Shown here: positions 16,507-25,771 of the stretch, piece after piece
Layout of the letters: each line of letters begins with the position of its first letter
Numbering within the stretch: position 1 is the stretch's first letter
Assembly: GCA_035284745.1 (NCBI GenBank)
Contig: JAYKIL010000023.1
Location: 1-43,938, forward strand
Length of the DNA: 43,938 bases
Source: JAYKJB01 sp035284745 [NCBI: Candidatus Sericytochromatia bacterium]
GTDB lineage: Bacteria; Cyanobacteriota; Sericytochromatia; S15B-MN24
Direction: 5' to 3'
Translations under genes and position numbers: made by a program
Notes under the pieces: model-generated
The model's database searches: none
Told to the model about the DNA's origin: nothing
The model's input: the letters and a program-made list of their open reading frames with translations, nothing else

Positions 16507-17658
16507 TCAGCGGAAGAAAATGAACCCCGGCGGAGCGAAAAAAGGTAAACTCTCGCCATTATACAGAACGGTGGAGACTGTCTGTCCGCGAGAATAATCC
16601 GAGTTCATCACTTGTGCCATTTTGTTTGCCAAATCCGGTGTATCAATGAGCACCCCCAGTTCTCGGTTGTTATTCAAGGAGTTCGACGTCAGATTGACAG
16701 AGCCCACATAGAAGCGTCCGCCATCCACCTGTATCGCTTTCGCGTGAAGGTGAGGAGATTTTTGAAAGAGCACCTCAATGCCATTATCACGCCACAAACG
16801 GGCCACATCCGTGTTGGCAGGCAAAGCGGGGTCATCCTCCGACTGCAAACGCCGCAAATCGGCCAATAAGGCACGAACCTTTACGCCATCACGCACTTTC
16901 TGTGCCAGCAATGTGCTGACCTCGGGATCACCCGCCACCTCAACCTGAACAAATACTTCTTTTCGCGCTGACGCGATCAAAGAGAGAATTTTTTCACGAC
17001 TGTTCGTGGGACTGACCACCAGATCGGGCGATTCAGGCACATAAGCGCGGCGCTCCCAATCCGCAGCAAACATCGCTGAAAATTCTGCCACATCAGGCGG
17101 CACACGGTCCTCGATGACGTACTCGCGCGCGCCTCGCCCCTCAGTACTTAAGCCACTTTTAGTAAAATTCGCTGTCGAGACATAGGTCGTCACATCGTCC
17201 ACGGTCACGGCCTTCGCGTGGGTAAAGCGAAAACTCGGGTCGGACCAACGGACAGGCACACCCGCCGAACTCAAGGTCTTGTAAGCGGCCCGATTGGTTG
17301 GGAGAGGTGCCGAGGGGTTGCCGGGATTGTAGGGTTTTTCCTCCAACAAGACCTGAACGCTTACTCCACGACGATGGGTTTTCACCAGCGCATCAATCAA
17401 CCCAGGATGGGTCAACATATACACCTGCAGCTTAACAGAACTCTTGGCCCGCGACACCGCATTCACAAGGAAGGTGCCCCGTTCCTCTGGCAAGACGTGC
17501 AAAACCCGAAGGGTGCTACCCGGCGAACGACTCTGACCAGAGACACTTCCCCGTACTCCATCGGGGAGAGGAAACAGCGTTCCAGGTCGCGCGCAACCCC
17601 ACACGGAAGTTCCAAGAACTGCCACGAAGGCCCAGGAGTAGACATGGTTTCGATTCAT
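16507..17658 (-). CDS. Phospholipase D-like lipoprotein with two HKD motifs
   Basis: A 383-residue exported protein of the PLD superfamily, which cleaves or transfers phosphodiester bonds through a pair of His residues. Both motifs are complete: HAKAVTVD (His147) followed by STAN, and HAKAIQVD (His305) followed by GSVNLTSNSLNNNRELG. The N-terminus is a signal peptide with lipobox Val-Trp-Gly-Cys, which places the enzyme outside the cytoplasm and lipid-anchored. The two-domain layout matches secreted PLD-like or cardiolipin-synthase-like enzymes; whether the substrate is lipid or nucleic acid cannot be told. I chose the ATG at 17658 because GAGGGA lies about 10 nt upstream; an upstream TTG at 17676 lacks a ribosome site. 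Confidence 0.85.
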   Translation of the reverse strand: MNRNHVYSWAFVAVLGTSVWGCARPGTLFPLPDGVRGSVSGQSRSPGSTLRVLHVLPEERGTFLVNAVSRAKSSVKLQVYMLTHPGLIDALVKTHRRGVSVQVLLEEKPYNPGNPSAPLPTNRAAYKTLSSAGVPVRWSDPSFRFTHAKAVTVDDVTTYVSTANFTKSGLSTEGRGAREYVIEDRVPPDVAEFSAMFAADWERRAYVPESPDLVVSPTNSREKILSLIASARKEVFVQVEVAGDPEVSTLLAQKVRDGVKVRALLADLRRLQSEDDPALPANTDVARLWRDNGIEVLFQKSPHLHAKAIQVDGGRFYVGSVNLTSNSLNNNRELGVLIDTPDLANKMAQVMNSDYSRGQTVSTVLYNGESLPFFAPPGFIFFR

Positions 17659-17768
17659 CGCGAAAATGTCCCTCAAAGGAGAGCTTTTTGGTCCCAGAAG
17701 TAACGGCGCTCACCTGACCGCCCCGATAAATACACTTTAACCGATAATTAACCAAAAATAAAGCCCAC

Positions 17769-17805
17769 AAAAAAACGCCTCCCGCGAATCCTCATCCTCT
17801 TGCGG
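17769..17805 (-). terminator. Possible terminator after dnaX
   Basis: On the minus strand, CCGCAA and TTCGCGG can pair with one bulged base across a loop of about 11 nt. They are followed after GAGGCG by seven T (plus-strand A-run 17769-17775), starting 18 nt past the dnaX stop. The distance between stem and T-run makes this uncertain. The next 60 nt are AT-rich and may hold the promoter of the phospholipase-D-like gene (TTGGTT, 17 bp, TATTTA). Confidence 0.35.
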
Positions 17806-17822
17806 TTCTATGCTGGGCGCAA

Positions 17823-19814
17823 TCAGGAATCAGAGGGAGTGATAACCCGCCCATTGAAAATTTCAGCCACCAGGCGTAAACCGGAATCGTCTCCGGCCGA
17901 GGAATAGGTGGAAGAATCCACTGGAATCCCTTCAGCAACGCGAGTTTCCGGGGAAGTCACAACGGGCGGGGGAACCTCCTCATCATGCAGAGGCCCGACG
18001 GGTTCGACAGGGGGTGGGGGATCTTCTTCCGGGAAATGGGGGGTCGCTCTTGCCGCGGCATCGAACGCAACAGGAGAAGGACGCGGTGGTGTCCCGTCCG
18101 CGACATCAATGCGCAGGTAGGCGTCGGAACCAAACACCTCTTGAATGGCCCTTAATAGAAGTTCCTTTTTGGCTGCTTGCCGCTCAAACTGTTCTTTGAA
18201 GGGCCTCGACATCCGCAGAACCACTGCCCCGTCCGATTCCCACGCGTGGATCGCAGCCTTTTGCGCAAGCAAGGCAGCCGTTGGAACACTCCGCGCCCTC
18301 ACGTAGGCGTGTAAACGTTCCCAAACCCCCGGCGGCAAGGCTCGTTCCGGCCCCCCGCGTTTGGCCCGCACGGGTGGCGAAACGGGAGATGAAACGGGAG
18401 GTGTGGGAGCCTGCCCCCCTTGAATCACACCCAAAGGAGGGCGAGGCGGCAGTGTTTGATCCGACTCCCCCCCGGAGCCCTGCGTTGGGGAAACTCCGGA
18501 GGGCGGAGGCTCGGGCGTCGAGCGCGGCAAGGAAGGGACAGGGTTCACAACATGGTTTGCGGCGGGCGCGAGAATTTCAGTGGAAACAGGCTTCAGAACA
18601 GAGGGCGCGGATGCGGGCAAAGGAGAGCGCGGGACTGCGCTTCCCGACGCCTCCACGGGGCCCCCCAAGCGGCGCTCCAGAACCTCCACTCTTTCTGTCA
18701 ACGCGCGCAGACTGGGAATTTCAGGGCGATGCGACAATCTCATCAGCGTCAACTCCAGCCAAATGGTTTGCTGGGGAGAACGCCTCAGAAGCGTATCCGC
18801 CTCCGCCAAAGTCTCAAGTACCCACGAAACTTCCGGAGACGTCAGCTTCGCGGCCTGCGAACGCAGGACTTCCAGGTGAGCCCCTGGAACTTCGAGGGTT
18901 TCATAGTCATCCGGCACCATCTGTAACACCATCAGATGCCGGAAGTGAACAAGCAGTTCGCGCACGATGACGGCGTGATCGTGTCCCGCCGAAAGCAGCC
19001 CTCCGGCGAGTGTCAACGCCTCCCCCACCTGGCCCTCAACCAGGGCTTGCGCCAGCGCCACCACCTGATCGCCGGCCAGAAGTCCCAGACCGCGTGCGAC
19101 ACGCGCCGCGTCAAGCGCATCGCCCCCAGCCATCGCAGCCAACTGGTCAAGCAAACTCAAGGCATCCCGCAGCCCACCATTGGCCCGCCGAGCAATGGCC
19201 TCCCACGCAGCCGTCTCGCCAGCGATTCCCTCCTTCGAGGCCACATGGGACAACCGCTCCACAAGGCGCGGCAGGGGTATTCGACCAAAATCAAACCGCT
19301 GACACCGAGAGACGATGGTCGGTAAGACCTTGTGCGGATCCGTCGTCGCCAGTATGAACATCACGCCAGCAGGAGGCTCTTCTAATGTCTTGAGAAGCGC
19401 ATTAAATGCCCCTTGAGAGAGCATATGAACCTCGTCGATGATGTACACTTTTCGACGCCCCGCCACAGGGGCCAAAGCCACACGGTCCTGAAGATCGCGA
19501 ATGTTATCGACCCCGTTGTTACTGGCCGCATCGATCTCTATGACATCGAGGTGGACTCCGCCCCCAATATCACGGCAATTCCCGCATAGGCCACACGGTT
19601 TATCGGTAGGACCCTGCTCGCAATTCACCGACTTCGCAAGAATTCGAGCGACCGACGTCTTGCCCGTCCCCCGAGGTCCACAGAAAAGATAGGCGTGGGA
19701 CAATCGCCCCTGGGTCAAAGCGCGTGAAAGTGTTGTCGCAACAGCTTCTTGCCCCACCAACTCCGAGAAGTTCGTGGGGCGATATTTTCGATACAGCGCA
19801 AGGTAGGTGCTCAT
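17823..19814 (-). CDS. dnaX: DNA polymerase III subunits gamma/tau
   Basis: The clamp-loader ATPase that loads the sliding clamp and tethers the replicative polymerase; 663 residues. Walker A GPRGTGKTSVA is near residue 44, and the zinc-binding Cys cluster (CEQG...CGLCGNC) follows. Next come the Walker B IIDEVHML, the SRC motif (IVSRCQRFDF) and a sensor-2 region (GGLRDALSLLDQL). Residues about 395-510 are a Pro/Ser-rich linker, and the last 150 form the tau-specific C-terminal part. I chose the ATG at 19814 (MSTYLALYRKYRP), 17 nt after the serA stop; a TTG three codons upstream is less likely. No clear ribosome site is visible, so translation may be coupled to serA. I found no convincing A-AAA-AAG frameshift site for a gamma product. 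Confidence 0.97.
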   Translation of the reverse strand: MSTYLALYRKYRPTNFSELVGQEAVATTLSRALTQGRLSHAYLFCGPRGTGKTSVARILAKSVNCEQGPTDKPCGLCGNCRDIGGGVHLDVIEIDAASNNGVDNIRDLQDRVALAPVAGRRKVYIIDEVHMLSQGAFNALLKTLEEPPAGVMFILATTDPHKVLPTIVSRCQRFDFGRIPLPRLVERLSHVASKEGIAGETAAWEAIARRANGGLRDALSLLDQLAAMAGGDALDAARVARGLGLLAGDQVVALAQALVEGQVGEALTLAGGLLSAGHDHAVIVRELLVHFRHLMVLQMVPDDYETLEVPGAHLEVLRSQAAKLTSPEVSWVLETLAEADTLLRRSPQQTIWLELTLMRLSHRPEIPSLRALTERVEVLERRLGGPVEASGSAVPRSPLPASAPSVLKPVSTEILAPAANHVVNPVPSLPRSTPEPPPSGVSPTQGSGGESDQTLPPRPPLGVIQGGQAPTPPVSSPVSPPVRAKRGGPERALPPGVWERLHAYVRARSVPTAALLAQKAAIHAWESDGAVVLRMSRPFKEQFERQAAKKELLLRAIQEVFGSDAYLRIDVADGTPPRPSPVAFDAAARATPHFPEEDPPPPVEPVGPLHDEEVPPPVVTSPETRVAEGIPVDSSTYSSAGDDSGLRLVAEIFNGRVITPSDS

Positions 19815-19831
19815 CGCAGGCAAAACACTGG

Positions 19832-21463
19832 CTATACTTGCACCATTTTAATATCGAAAAATCCTTGTAAAGCCCTGATCTCATTCAACACAACTTCTGG
19901 TGCAGGGTGGTCCAAGTTCAAAACCATCAAGGCCGGGCCACTCACTCCCCGGCGCCCTAACTGCATCCCGAATATGTTGATTGCGTTTTCACCCAAAATT
20001 GTCCCCACTTTACCGACCGAGCCCGGTACGTCTTGATGAGGCGCAAACAACAAGGCCCCTTTCAAAAACAAGTTAAAGGCATAATCATCCACTTGCACAA
20101 TGGCCGGCAAGTCCGCATTAAGAAGCGTCCCCGCGACAATCCTCTCTCTGGTTGACGTCCGAATGGTAACCCGCACCAACTCAACATAGTCATCCGCGTC
20201 GTCCGTTCGCACTTCTGAGACCTGAATGCCGCGTTCCTTGGCGAGCAGGCCGGCGTTAACGAAATTAACGCGCTCAGCCAAAGCAGGCGTCAGCAGACCT
20301 TTCAATAAGGCGTTGGTCAACGGGCGAGATTCCACATCTGCCAGCGTACCCGCAAAGGTAATGGTCACCGCCTCAATGGGGCCATCGGCCAACTGCGCCG
20401 CGACCGCCCCTAATTTTTCAACCAACCCCATAGCCGGCCGCAATCTTTCCACCAGTTCCGCCCGCACATTGGGAATGTTAACCGCGCTCCGGGCCTCTCC
20501 CCCCTGTAAGACCTCTGCGATCTGCTCGGCGACATCAATCGCCACGTTCAACTGCGCTTCTTCGGTGCTGGCCCCAAGGTGAGGCGTCAAAAGCACTTTA
20601 TCGCCAAGAGCCCGTAACGCGTCATTTTCCAGAGGCTCTTTGGCGAAGACATCCAATGCCGCCCCCGCCACCAAGCCAGCGTCGATGGCTTCCACTAACG
20701 CCGCTTCGTCGATGATTCCACCCCTCGAGCAATTAACAATCCGCAAGCCGGGCTTGGCTTTTCTCAGCATCTCCGCGGAGATGAGATTCGTGGTTTCCGG
20801 CGTCTTGGGCACGTGAAGCGTCAGAAAGTCTGCCTGGCTCACCACGGACTCCACATCACTCAGGGTCACCCCCATCTCTGCAGCCCGCTCAGCGGTCACA
20901 AAGGGATCATAGCCAACCACCCGCATCCCCGCGGCGCGTGCCACGCGAGCCACATGTGAACCAATTTTCCCGAGGCCGATAACCCCCAGGGTTTTCTTAA
21001 AAAGTTCACACCCGACATATTTGCTACGTTTCCATTCACCCCGCTTGGTTGCGGCATCAGCCGGCCCCACGTGGCGCGCCAAGGCAAACAACATCGCCAG
21101 GGTGTGCTCTGCGGCAGCAATGGTGTTGCCCGCTGGCGAATTCACAACCACCACACCCTGACGTGTCGCAGCAGGGACGTCAATGTTGTCGACGCCCACG
21201 CCTGCCCGACCAATAATCCGCATGCGAGAAGCCGCTGCCAATAACTCCGCTGTCACCTTGGTTTGTGAGCGCACCATCCAGGCGTCATATTCACCAACAA
21301 TCGCCAGCAGTTGTTCCGGCGATAAATCAGTGCGCACATCGAGTTGCGCAACCCCTTGCAACGCAGAAAGACCAGAGGGCTCAATCGGGTCGCTCACCAA
21401 GACACGGGGCAAAGCCCCTTCGGACTTCAGCACAAGGGTTGAGGATTGAATGGGTTCAGACAC
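19832..21463 (-). CDS. serA: D-3-phosphoglycerate dehydrogenase
   Basis: Catalyses the first step of serine synthesis, oxidation of 3-phosphoglycerate with NAD. The 543 residues show the long form of the family: the substrate domain, the NAD-binding domain with GVIGLGKIGSHVAR, the catalytic residues in NCSRGGIIDE (Arg), DVFAKEPL (Glu) and TPHLGAST (His), then the ASB-type domain and a C-terminal ACT domain, the usual site of serine feedback. The start is a GTG with AAGGAG 7 nt upstream. An N-terminal extension of about 18 residues precedes the first strand (RVLVSDPI). It follows the aminotransferase gene by 43 nt and precedes dnaX by 17 nt, so serine synthesis and clamp loader share a transcript. 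Confidence 0.97.
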   Translation of the reverse strand: MSEPIQSSTLVLKSEGALPRVLVSDPIEPSGLSALQGVAQLDVRTDLSPEQLLAIVGEYDAWMVRSQTKVTAELLAAASRMRIIGRAGVGVDNIDVPAATRQGVVVVNSPAGNTIAAAEHTLAMLFALARHVGPADAATKRGEWKRSKYVGCELFKKTLGVIGLGKIGSHVARVARAAGMRVVGYDPFVTAERAAEMGVTLSDVESVVSQADFLTLHVPKTPETTNLISAEMLRKAKPGLRIVNCSRGGIIDEAALVEAIDAGLVAGAALDVFAKEPLENDALRALGDKVLLTPHLGASTEEAQLNVAIDVAEQIAEVLQGGEARSAVNIPNVRAELVERLRPAMGLVEKLGAVAAQLADGPIEAVTITFAGTLADVESRPLTNALLKGLLTPALAERVNFVNAGLLAKERGIQVSEVRTDDADDYVELVRVTIRTSTRERIVAGTLLNADLPAIVQVDDYAFNLFLKGALLFAPHQDVPGSVGKVGTILGENAINIFGMQLGRRGVSGPALMVLNLDHPAPEVVLNEIRALQGFFDIKMVQV

Positions 21464-21485
21464 GCGAACGCTCCTTATATCAACA

Positions 21486-21514
21486 GGCCATTTCTCAGGC
21501 CATTTCTCAGGCCA
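21486..21514 (-). repeat. 12-bp tandem repeat at the aminotransferase-serA junction
   Basis: The plus-strand unit GGCCATTTCTCA occurs twice in direct succession and is followed by GGCCA. On the minus strand the copies supply the aminotransferase stop (TGA) and then two minimal frames, ATG-GCC-TGA and ATG-GCC-TGT-TGA, just before the serA ribosome site. Confidence 0.9.
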
Positions 21515-22700
21515 GGGCTGCCTCTTCTGAGGCTTGAAGTGAAATCAAGGTTTCTTGGGCTGCCCGAACCCCAGCCCCCAACGGAACGTCCGCCCCGAGG
21601 CGGTGGCAAACCACCTCAAGAGCCGCCAAGACCGTCAACATATCCAAGGGTTGGTAGAATCCCAGGTGACCGATCCGAAAGATTTTTCCAGCCATTTTGC
21701 CCTGCCCACCTGCCAGAACCAAGCCAAACTGATCCTGTACAGCGCGGCGTACCTTTTCAGCGTCCAGTCCTTCCGGCGGATACACGGCCGTCACCGAACG
21801 GGAGGCGATCCTGTCGTTGGTCACCACCGGCCGCAAACCCATCGCGGCAAGGCCGGCTCTCAACATCCGTGTCATCGTTTCGTGGCGAGCAAACAAGGCG
21901 GACAAGCCTTCCGAACGCATTAAAGCAAACGCTTCATACAATGCGTATATCTGGGGCAACGCCGGTGTCCAAGGGGTCTGATTCTTCGCATCGAAGTCGC
22001 GATGCATCGAAAAGTCAAAATAGTAACGAGACGCCGTGGCATTCAGGTGCGCACGCCAAGCCCGCTGTGACACGGAAACCATGCCAAGACCCGGTGGAAT
22101 CATGAAGGCCTTTTGCGAGCCCGTGACGACCACATCCAAATCCCACGCATCCACCGGCAACGGAACGACCCCAAGGCTACTCACCGCGTCCACTAAAATC
22201 AAGATGTCCGGTTTGGCACGCCGAGCCGTTCGCGCCAATTCCTCGAGGGGTTGCATCACAGCCGTGCTCGTCTCATTGTGGGTGATCAGCAATACCTTGA
22301 AATCACCCTGGCACAATGCATCCTCGAGGGTCTGGGGGGTAAAAGCCTCACCGTAATCCACCGTCATCCGGGTGACATCGCCCCCAAACCGGGTCGCCAT
22401 GTCTGCAAAACGCGCGCCAAATTCACCGGCCACCAGCGCCAAAACACGGTCACCGGGAGACAAAACATTGGAAACCGCGGCCTCAAGCCCCCCCGTGCCT
22501 GAGCTGGCTCCCAACAGGAACACCTCGCCGCTCGTTTGAAACAACCAGCGAATTCCATCAATACAGGCGCGGTACATCTCACCGAACTCAGGCCCCCTGT
22601 GATTGATCATGGGGCGCCCCATGACCTGACTCACGGTCGGAGGAATCGGGGTGGGCCCAGGCAACATGAGCCTGATATTTTCACGCAAATGTTCGTTCAC
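21507..22700 (-). CDS. Class V PLP-dependent aminotransferase (serine/alanine-glyoxylate type)
   Basis: A 397-residue fold-type I aminotransferase of the alanine-glyoxylate / serine-pyruvate family. Visible marks are the N-terminal LMLPGPTPIPP, the Gly/Ser-rich cofactor loop GASSGTGGLEA, the VDAVSSLG Asp that contacts the pyridine nitrogen, and the PLP lysine in TGSQKAFMIPPGL (about Lys197). Members next to serA often supply the transamination step of serine synthesis or handle glyoxylate; here the pairing with serA favours serine metabolism. The start is a GTG at 22700 with a perfect GAGGAG 6 nt upstream; a more distant GTG at 22745 has none. A true SerC is not visible in the window. Confidence 0.93.
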   Translation of the reverse strand: MNEHLRENIRLMLPGPTPIPPTVSQVMGRPMINHRGPEFGEMYRACIDGIRWLFQTSGEVFLLGASSGTGGLEAAVSNVLSPGDRVLALVAGEFGARFADMATRFGGDVTRMTVDYGEAFTPQTLEDALCQGDFKVLLITHNETSTAVMQPLEELARTARRAKPDILILVDAVSSLGVVPLPVDAWDLDVVVTGSQKAFMIPPGLGMVSVSQRAWRAHLNATASRYYFDFSMHRDFDAKNQTPWTPALPQIYALYEAFALMRSEGLSALFARHETMTRMLRAGLAAMGLRPVVTNDRIASRSVTAVYPPEGLDAEKVRRAVQDQFGLVLAGGQGKMAGKIFRIGHLGFYQPLDMLTVLAALEVVCHRLGADVPLGAGVRAAQETLISLQASEEAALA

Positions 22701-22890
22701 GAAGCACTCCTCGGCTGAAAGGATCCCACAGCCAGCGATGTCCACAGCAGTGAACCCACATTATGGCATGTGAGACACCCGAGTGGCACGGCCCCCGGGG
22801 CTTCAATGCGCGAGAGTGGCCCTTCGATTAATTCCGGAAACAGAGCGTTCGTTTGAGTCCCTTTCGCAAGACTCACCGCCGCCATTTGTT

Positions 22891-23598
22891 CTAGAAAAGC
22901 GGGTTCGAAGAGGGTGCCGTGACGCTCCGGCCATCAGCCGGGCCGCGCAGCCGCCGCGTCGAGAGCTCCCGATTATACGCTTCCAGCGCCTGATCCAATA
23001 AAGCCTCATTCGAGAAAGCCGCCGCATTGGCGCCGCCCCACAAACCCAAACCAGCCAGCCCAGCAAGTCCGGCCCCGAGAAAAAACAAGGGTTGCATCTC
23101 CCGCGTCGCGCTGGTGAGGTTATAGGCCACGCCACCCGCAATGGCCCCCAAACCGGCGATCGCACCCAAGACGCCGATGCGGGCAAAGCTCGTGGTGTAC
23201 TCGGCAGCTTCTTGATAATGCATCAAGTAATTCCCACCGCCGGGAGACAGCCTGACGATCTCCCACACCGCCTGAGAAACCGTGTGATTAGGCCAAATCC
23301 AATCCGTTGCAGGGTGGCTTCCCTTGCAATAAAAAACAGAAGACGCCTGGCCGCCAAGTCGGAACCAATGCCCGCCACGTTCGCCCCGTTCAGCATCAGA
23401 GACAAAAAGGATTTCTTCATCAACGCTCTGCAATTCCCCTCTTTCAATATACGCGGCGGGGCGTGGCTCATCCCCTGCCCACGCAGGCTCTCCAGAGACC
23501 ACCGCGACAATCAGTCCGATGCTGGTACGAAAAAGAAGCCCAACGGGTAAACGCCAACAGCGTGCAAAATAAGCCCGCTTGGAAGTCAGGTGAAACAT
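22891..23598 (-). CDS. Exported small membrane protein, unknown function
   Basis: I do not recognise the family. With the ATG at 23598 it has 235 residues. Residues about 16-41 form a signal-peptide-like segment ending Glu-Pro-Ala-Trp-Ala. A soluble stretch of about 90 residues follows (VDEEILFVSDAERGERGG...), then two Gly/Ala-rich membrane segments at about 138-160 and 172-195, and a short helical tail (LLDQALEAYNRELSTRRL). A frame without stops continues upstream to an ATG at 23694, but the shorter start has GAGG 10 nt upstream, gives a sensible signal peptide and lies below a TATAAA at 23636-23641. It diverges from the GH36 gene and is followed by 190 nt without a gene before the aminotransferase start. 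Confidence 0.65.
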   Translation of the reverse strand: MFHLTSKRAYFARCWRLPVGLLFRTSIGLIVAVVSGEPAWAGDEPRPAAYIERGELQSVDEEILFVSDAERGERGGHWFRLGGQASSVFYCKGSHPATDWIWPNHTVSQAVWEIVRLSPGGGNYLMHYQEAAEYTTSFARIGVLGAIAGLGAIAGGVAYNLTSATREMQPLFFLGAGLAGLAGLGLWGGANAAAFSNEALLDQALEAYNRELSTRRLRGPADGRSVTAPSSNPLF

Positions 23599-23755
23599 GA
23601 AACGCCAGCCTCGCGCGTCGGAATAAACATAACGCTTTATACCCTGAAGATACGAGGCACACGTCAACGTGGCAGTGATCATCGCCTCAAACAAGCCAAC
23701 AGCCCTTGTTTAGCCAAGAGCCCTTGGGATAGCTTTGGTTTTTGGGGGAAAGGCA
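23599..23755. promoter_or_regulatory. Divergent intergenic region
   Basis: The 157-nt space between the small membrane protein and the GH36 gene must hold both promoters. On the minus strand TATAAA at 23636-23641 is a good -10 hexamer without a matching -35 at the right distance; TTGACG lies 20 bp away. On the plus strand only weak matches are seen. A small perfect hairpin (CCAAG / CTTGG, 4-nt loop) lies near 23714-23727. Confidence 0.35.
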
Positions 23756-25771
23756 ATGTCCGCTCCACGCAGAAGCCGACCAAAAGACAAAAAAAAACAC
23801 CCCACCGCCGAGCCCAAACGCAAAGGCCTCGCGCTATTTCTGCCTGACGGAAAACCTTGGCTTCATCACGCCTTTGCAAGCGTCACGCTCGCGGACGGCA
23901 GCAGGTGGAGTACACGCAACGCGAAATGGCAGCGAACCGCAGAAGGTTGGGAGGCACTGGCTCACTCGGGCGGCATCATCCGCCCTCACGGCGACCTAAA
24001 AATACTTTGGCGAATCCAACACGTGGGTGACGGTTTCTCATTTGTTCTTCAAGTCAAAAATACCGGTCCCCATGCCATCTGTATTCGTCACATAGACGTT
24101 CTGAACGCCCAGGTCCTACCCCGAAGGCAAGCATTCGGCGCACTCCGCGCCCGGCAGACGGGCTATCAGAGCTGGAGCTCAGCGACGCCACAGCTCGCCC
24201 TCTCGTCCCAGGCCCCGCTGGCGGATGGCCCCATTGCAGGACCTTGGCAGCCAGAGGACAGCAGCCAAAACTTTTGGAGCCCGTGGTGTACCGTGTTCTC
24301 TGGCGAACAAAAAAGCCACACTCTATTAGGCTTTCTGTCGTCCCATTCAGCCCTCGGCTGCATCGGGCTCATCGGCCGTCCCCAAGAAATAAGAGCCGTG
24401 GCAAGGCACTATGGCGAGAACCACTGTCTCGCGCCCGGCGAGAAACTGGAGACGGAGAAGCTGTTCCTGGCAACAGGCCCTGATGAAACCAAACTCTTGA
24501 GCCTTTACGCGCAGGAGTCCGCCCAGGCGAATGCCTGGTTCGCCTCAAAAAAAATGGCCCCAAAAGGCTGGTGTTCGTGGTACGCCGTGTACGAGGACGT
24601 TGACGAAAACCTCATTCAAGAGAGTGTCCAGATACTCAGCGCCCGGCAAACCCCTATTGATACGATTCTTCTCGATGATGGGTACCAAACCGCCATAGGA
24701 GACTGGCTGAGCGTCAACAAGAAGTTTCCCAATGGCCTAAAATATCTTACAGAAAAGATTACAAACGCAGGATTCCAGGCGGGCATTTGGTGGGCCCCTT
24801 TTATTGCGGCCGAAAACAGTGCCCTGTGGCGAGAAAAACCACATTGGTTTTTGAAAATAGGTCCCAGCAGTCCTGTCTTGGCCTTATATAACTGGAACAC
24901 ACGTTGTTTTGCGCTTGACCTGTCGAACCCAGAGGTCCTCGAGCACCTGGAGAACACCACCCGAGAATTGGTAAGTCTGGGATTCACGCTCCTGAAGCTC
25001 GACTTTCTGTACGCAGGCGCCCTTCCGGGCCGAAGGCACCAGATGAACAAAAGCACCGTCGCCTGCTACCGTGCAGGACTTGGAGCCATACGACACGGAG
25101 CACCCCAAGCTTTTCTGTTGGGGTGTGGGGCCCCCCTGCTTCCCTCTTTGGGGCTGGTCGACGGCATGCGGGTCAGCCCCGACGTCGCCCAAAAATGGCA
25201 CAATCCCGATCCTGAAGGCTCGGCCCCTTCCCTTGAGAATGCACTCCGTTCTACCTTGGCACGAGGCTGGATGCAACCGCATTGGTGGTGGAACGACCCC
25301 GACTGTGTCCTCTTGAGCGACGCCCACACCCCATCCACCAGAGCCGAACGAACGGCCCATTCCTCGGCAGCGCTGCTCACGGGCGGCTGCCTTTTTATAA
25401 GTGATACCCTCCCCAACCTGACAGAGAAGGATTGGATGACGTTTGAAACCATCGTTTCGAGTCAGGCCTTCGCAATGAACGCGGACACCCCCCATACAAA
25501 TGGAATAGCGACCCGCGCTTGGGCGAGAGCAGGTGACGATGATCAATCCTTCTGGCTGGCCTTGTTCAACCCAAGTGAGACCTCGGCCGCCGCAACATTC
25601 CAACCCGAGGAAATCCCCTCCCTTCCTCCGGGGCCATGGATTATGGAAGATATCTGGCAGGCTCGCACGTGGACCCAAAAAAAAGCCGGCCCTCTCAAAC
25701 CGTTGCCCCGCCACAGCGCGACACTGATCAAAATCAAGCCAGCCCTGAAAAAAACACTAAAAAGCCCCTGA
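23756..25771 (+). CDS. GH36-type alpha-galactosidase
   Basis: A 671-residue cytoplasmic glycoside hydrolase that should cleave terminal alpha-galactosides. The N-terminal beta-sandwich region leads to a (beta/alpha)8 barrel beginning at PKGWCSWYAVYEDVDE and continuing with ILLDDGYQ and AGIWWAPF. The expected nucleophile is Asp416 in LLKLDFLYAGA, and the expected acid/base Asp476 in GMRVSPDVAQKW. The 60-residue spacing matches, as I recall, the D327/D387 pair of Thermotoga GalA. WWWNDPDCVLL is another conserved barrel stretch. The first 28 residues are Lys/Arg-rich and there is no signal peptide. GGGGGA 6-7 nt upstream supports the ATG at 23756. It is the only plus-strand gene here, and its last codons lie inside the ribosomal operon terminator. 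Confidence 0.9.
   Translation: MSAPRRSRPKDKKKHPTAEPKRKGLALFLPDGKPWLHHAFASVTLADGSRWSTRNAKWQRTAEGWEALAHSGGIIRPHGDLKILWRIQHVGDGFSFVLQVKNTGPHAICIRHIDVLNAQVLPRRQAFGALRARQTGYQSWSSATPQLALSSQAPLADGPIAGPWQPEDSSQNFWSPWCTVFSGEQKSHTLLGFLSSHSALGCIGLIGRPQEIRAVARHYGENHCLAPGEKLETEKLFLATGPDETKLLSLYAQESAQANAWFASKKMAPKGWCSWYAVYEDVDENLIQESVQILSARQTPIDTILLDDGYQTAIGDWLSVNKKFPNGLKYLTEKITNAGFQAGIWWAPFIAAENSALWREKPHWFLKIGPSSPVLALYNWNTRCFALDLSNPEVLEHLENTTRELVSLGFTLLKLDFLYAGALPGRRHQMNKSTVACYRAGLGAIRHGAPQAFLLGCGAPLLPSLGLVDGMRVSPDVAQKWHNPDPEGSAPSLENALRSTLARGWMQPHWWWNDPDCVLLSDAHTPSTRAERTAHSSAALLTGGCLFISDTLPNLTEKDWMTFETIVSSQAFAMNADTPHTNGIATRAWARAGDDDQSFWLALFNPSETSAAATFQPEEIPSLPPGPWIMEDIWQARTWTQKKAGPLKPLPRHSATLIKIKPALKKTLKSP

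Noticed and set aside
18160-18175. Possible dnaX programmed frameshift site (C AAA AAG)
   Set aside because: It lacks the A-AAA-AAG heptamer, lies in the tau-specific C-terminal domain rather than at the gamma/tau boundary, and has no evident downstream stem.
22701-22890. Small minus-strand open frame ahead of the aminotransferase
   Set aside because: It overlaps the aminotransferase ribosome site, has no ribosome site of its own and no recognisable sequence.
23599-23694. Upstream ATG at 23694 for the small membrane protein
   Set aside because: It would bury the signal peptide behind 32 extra residues, and a TATAAA -10 candidate lies downstream of it; the ATG at 23598 has a ribosome site.
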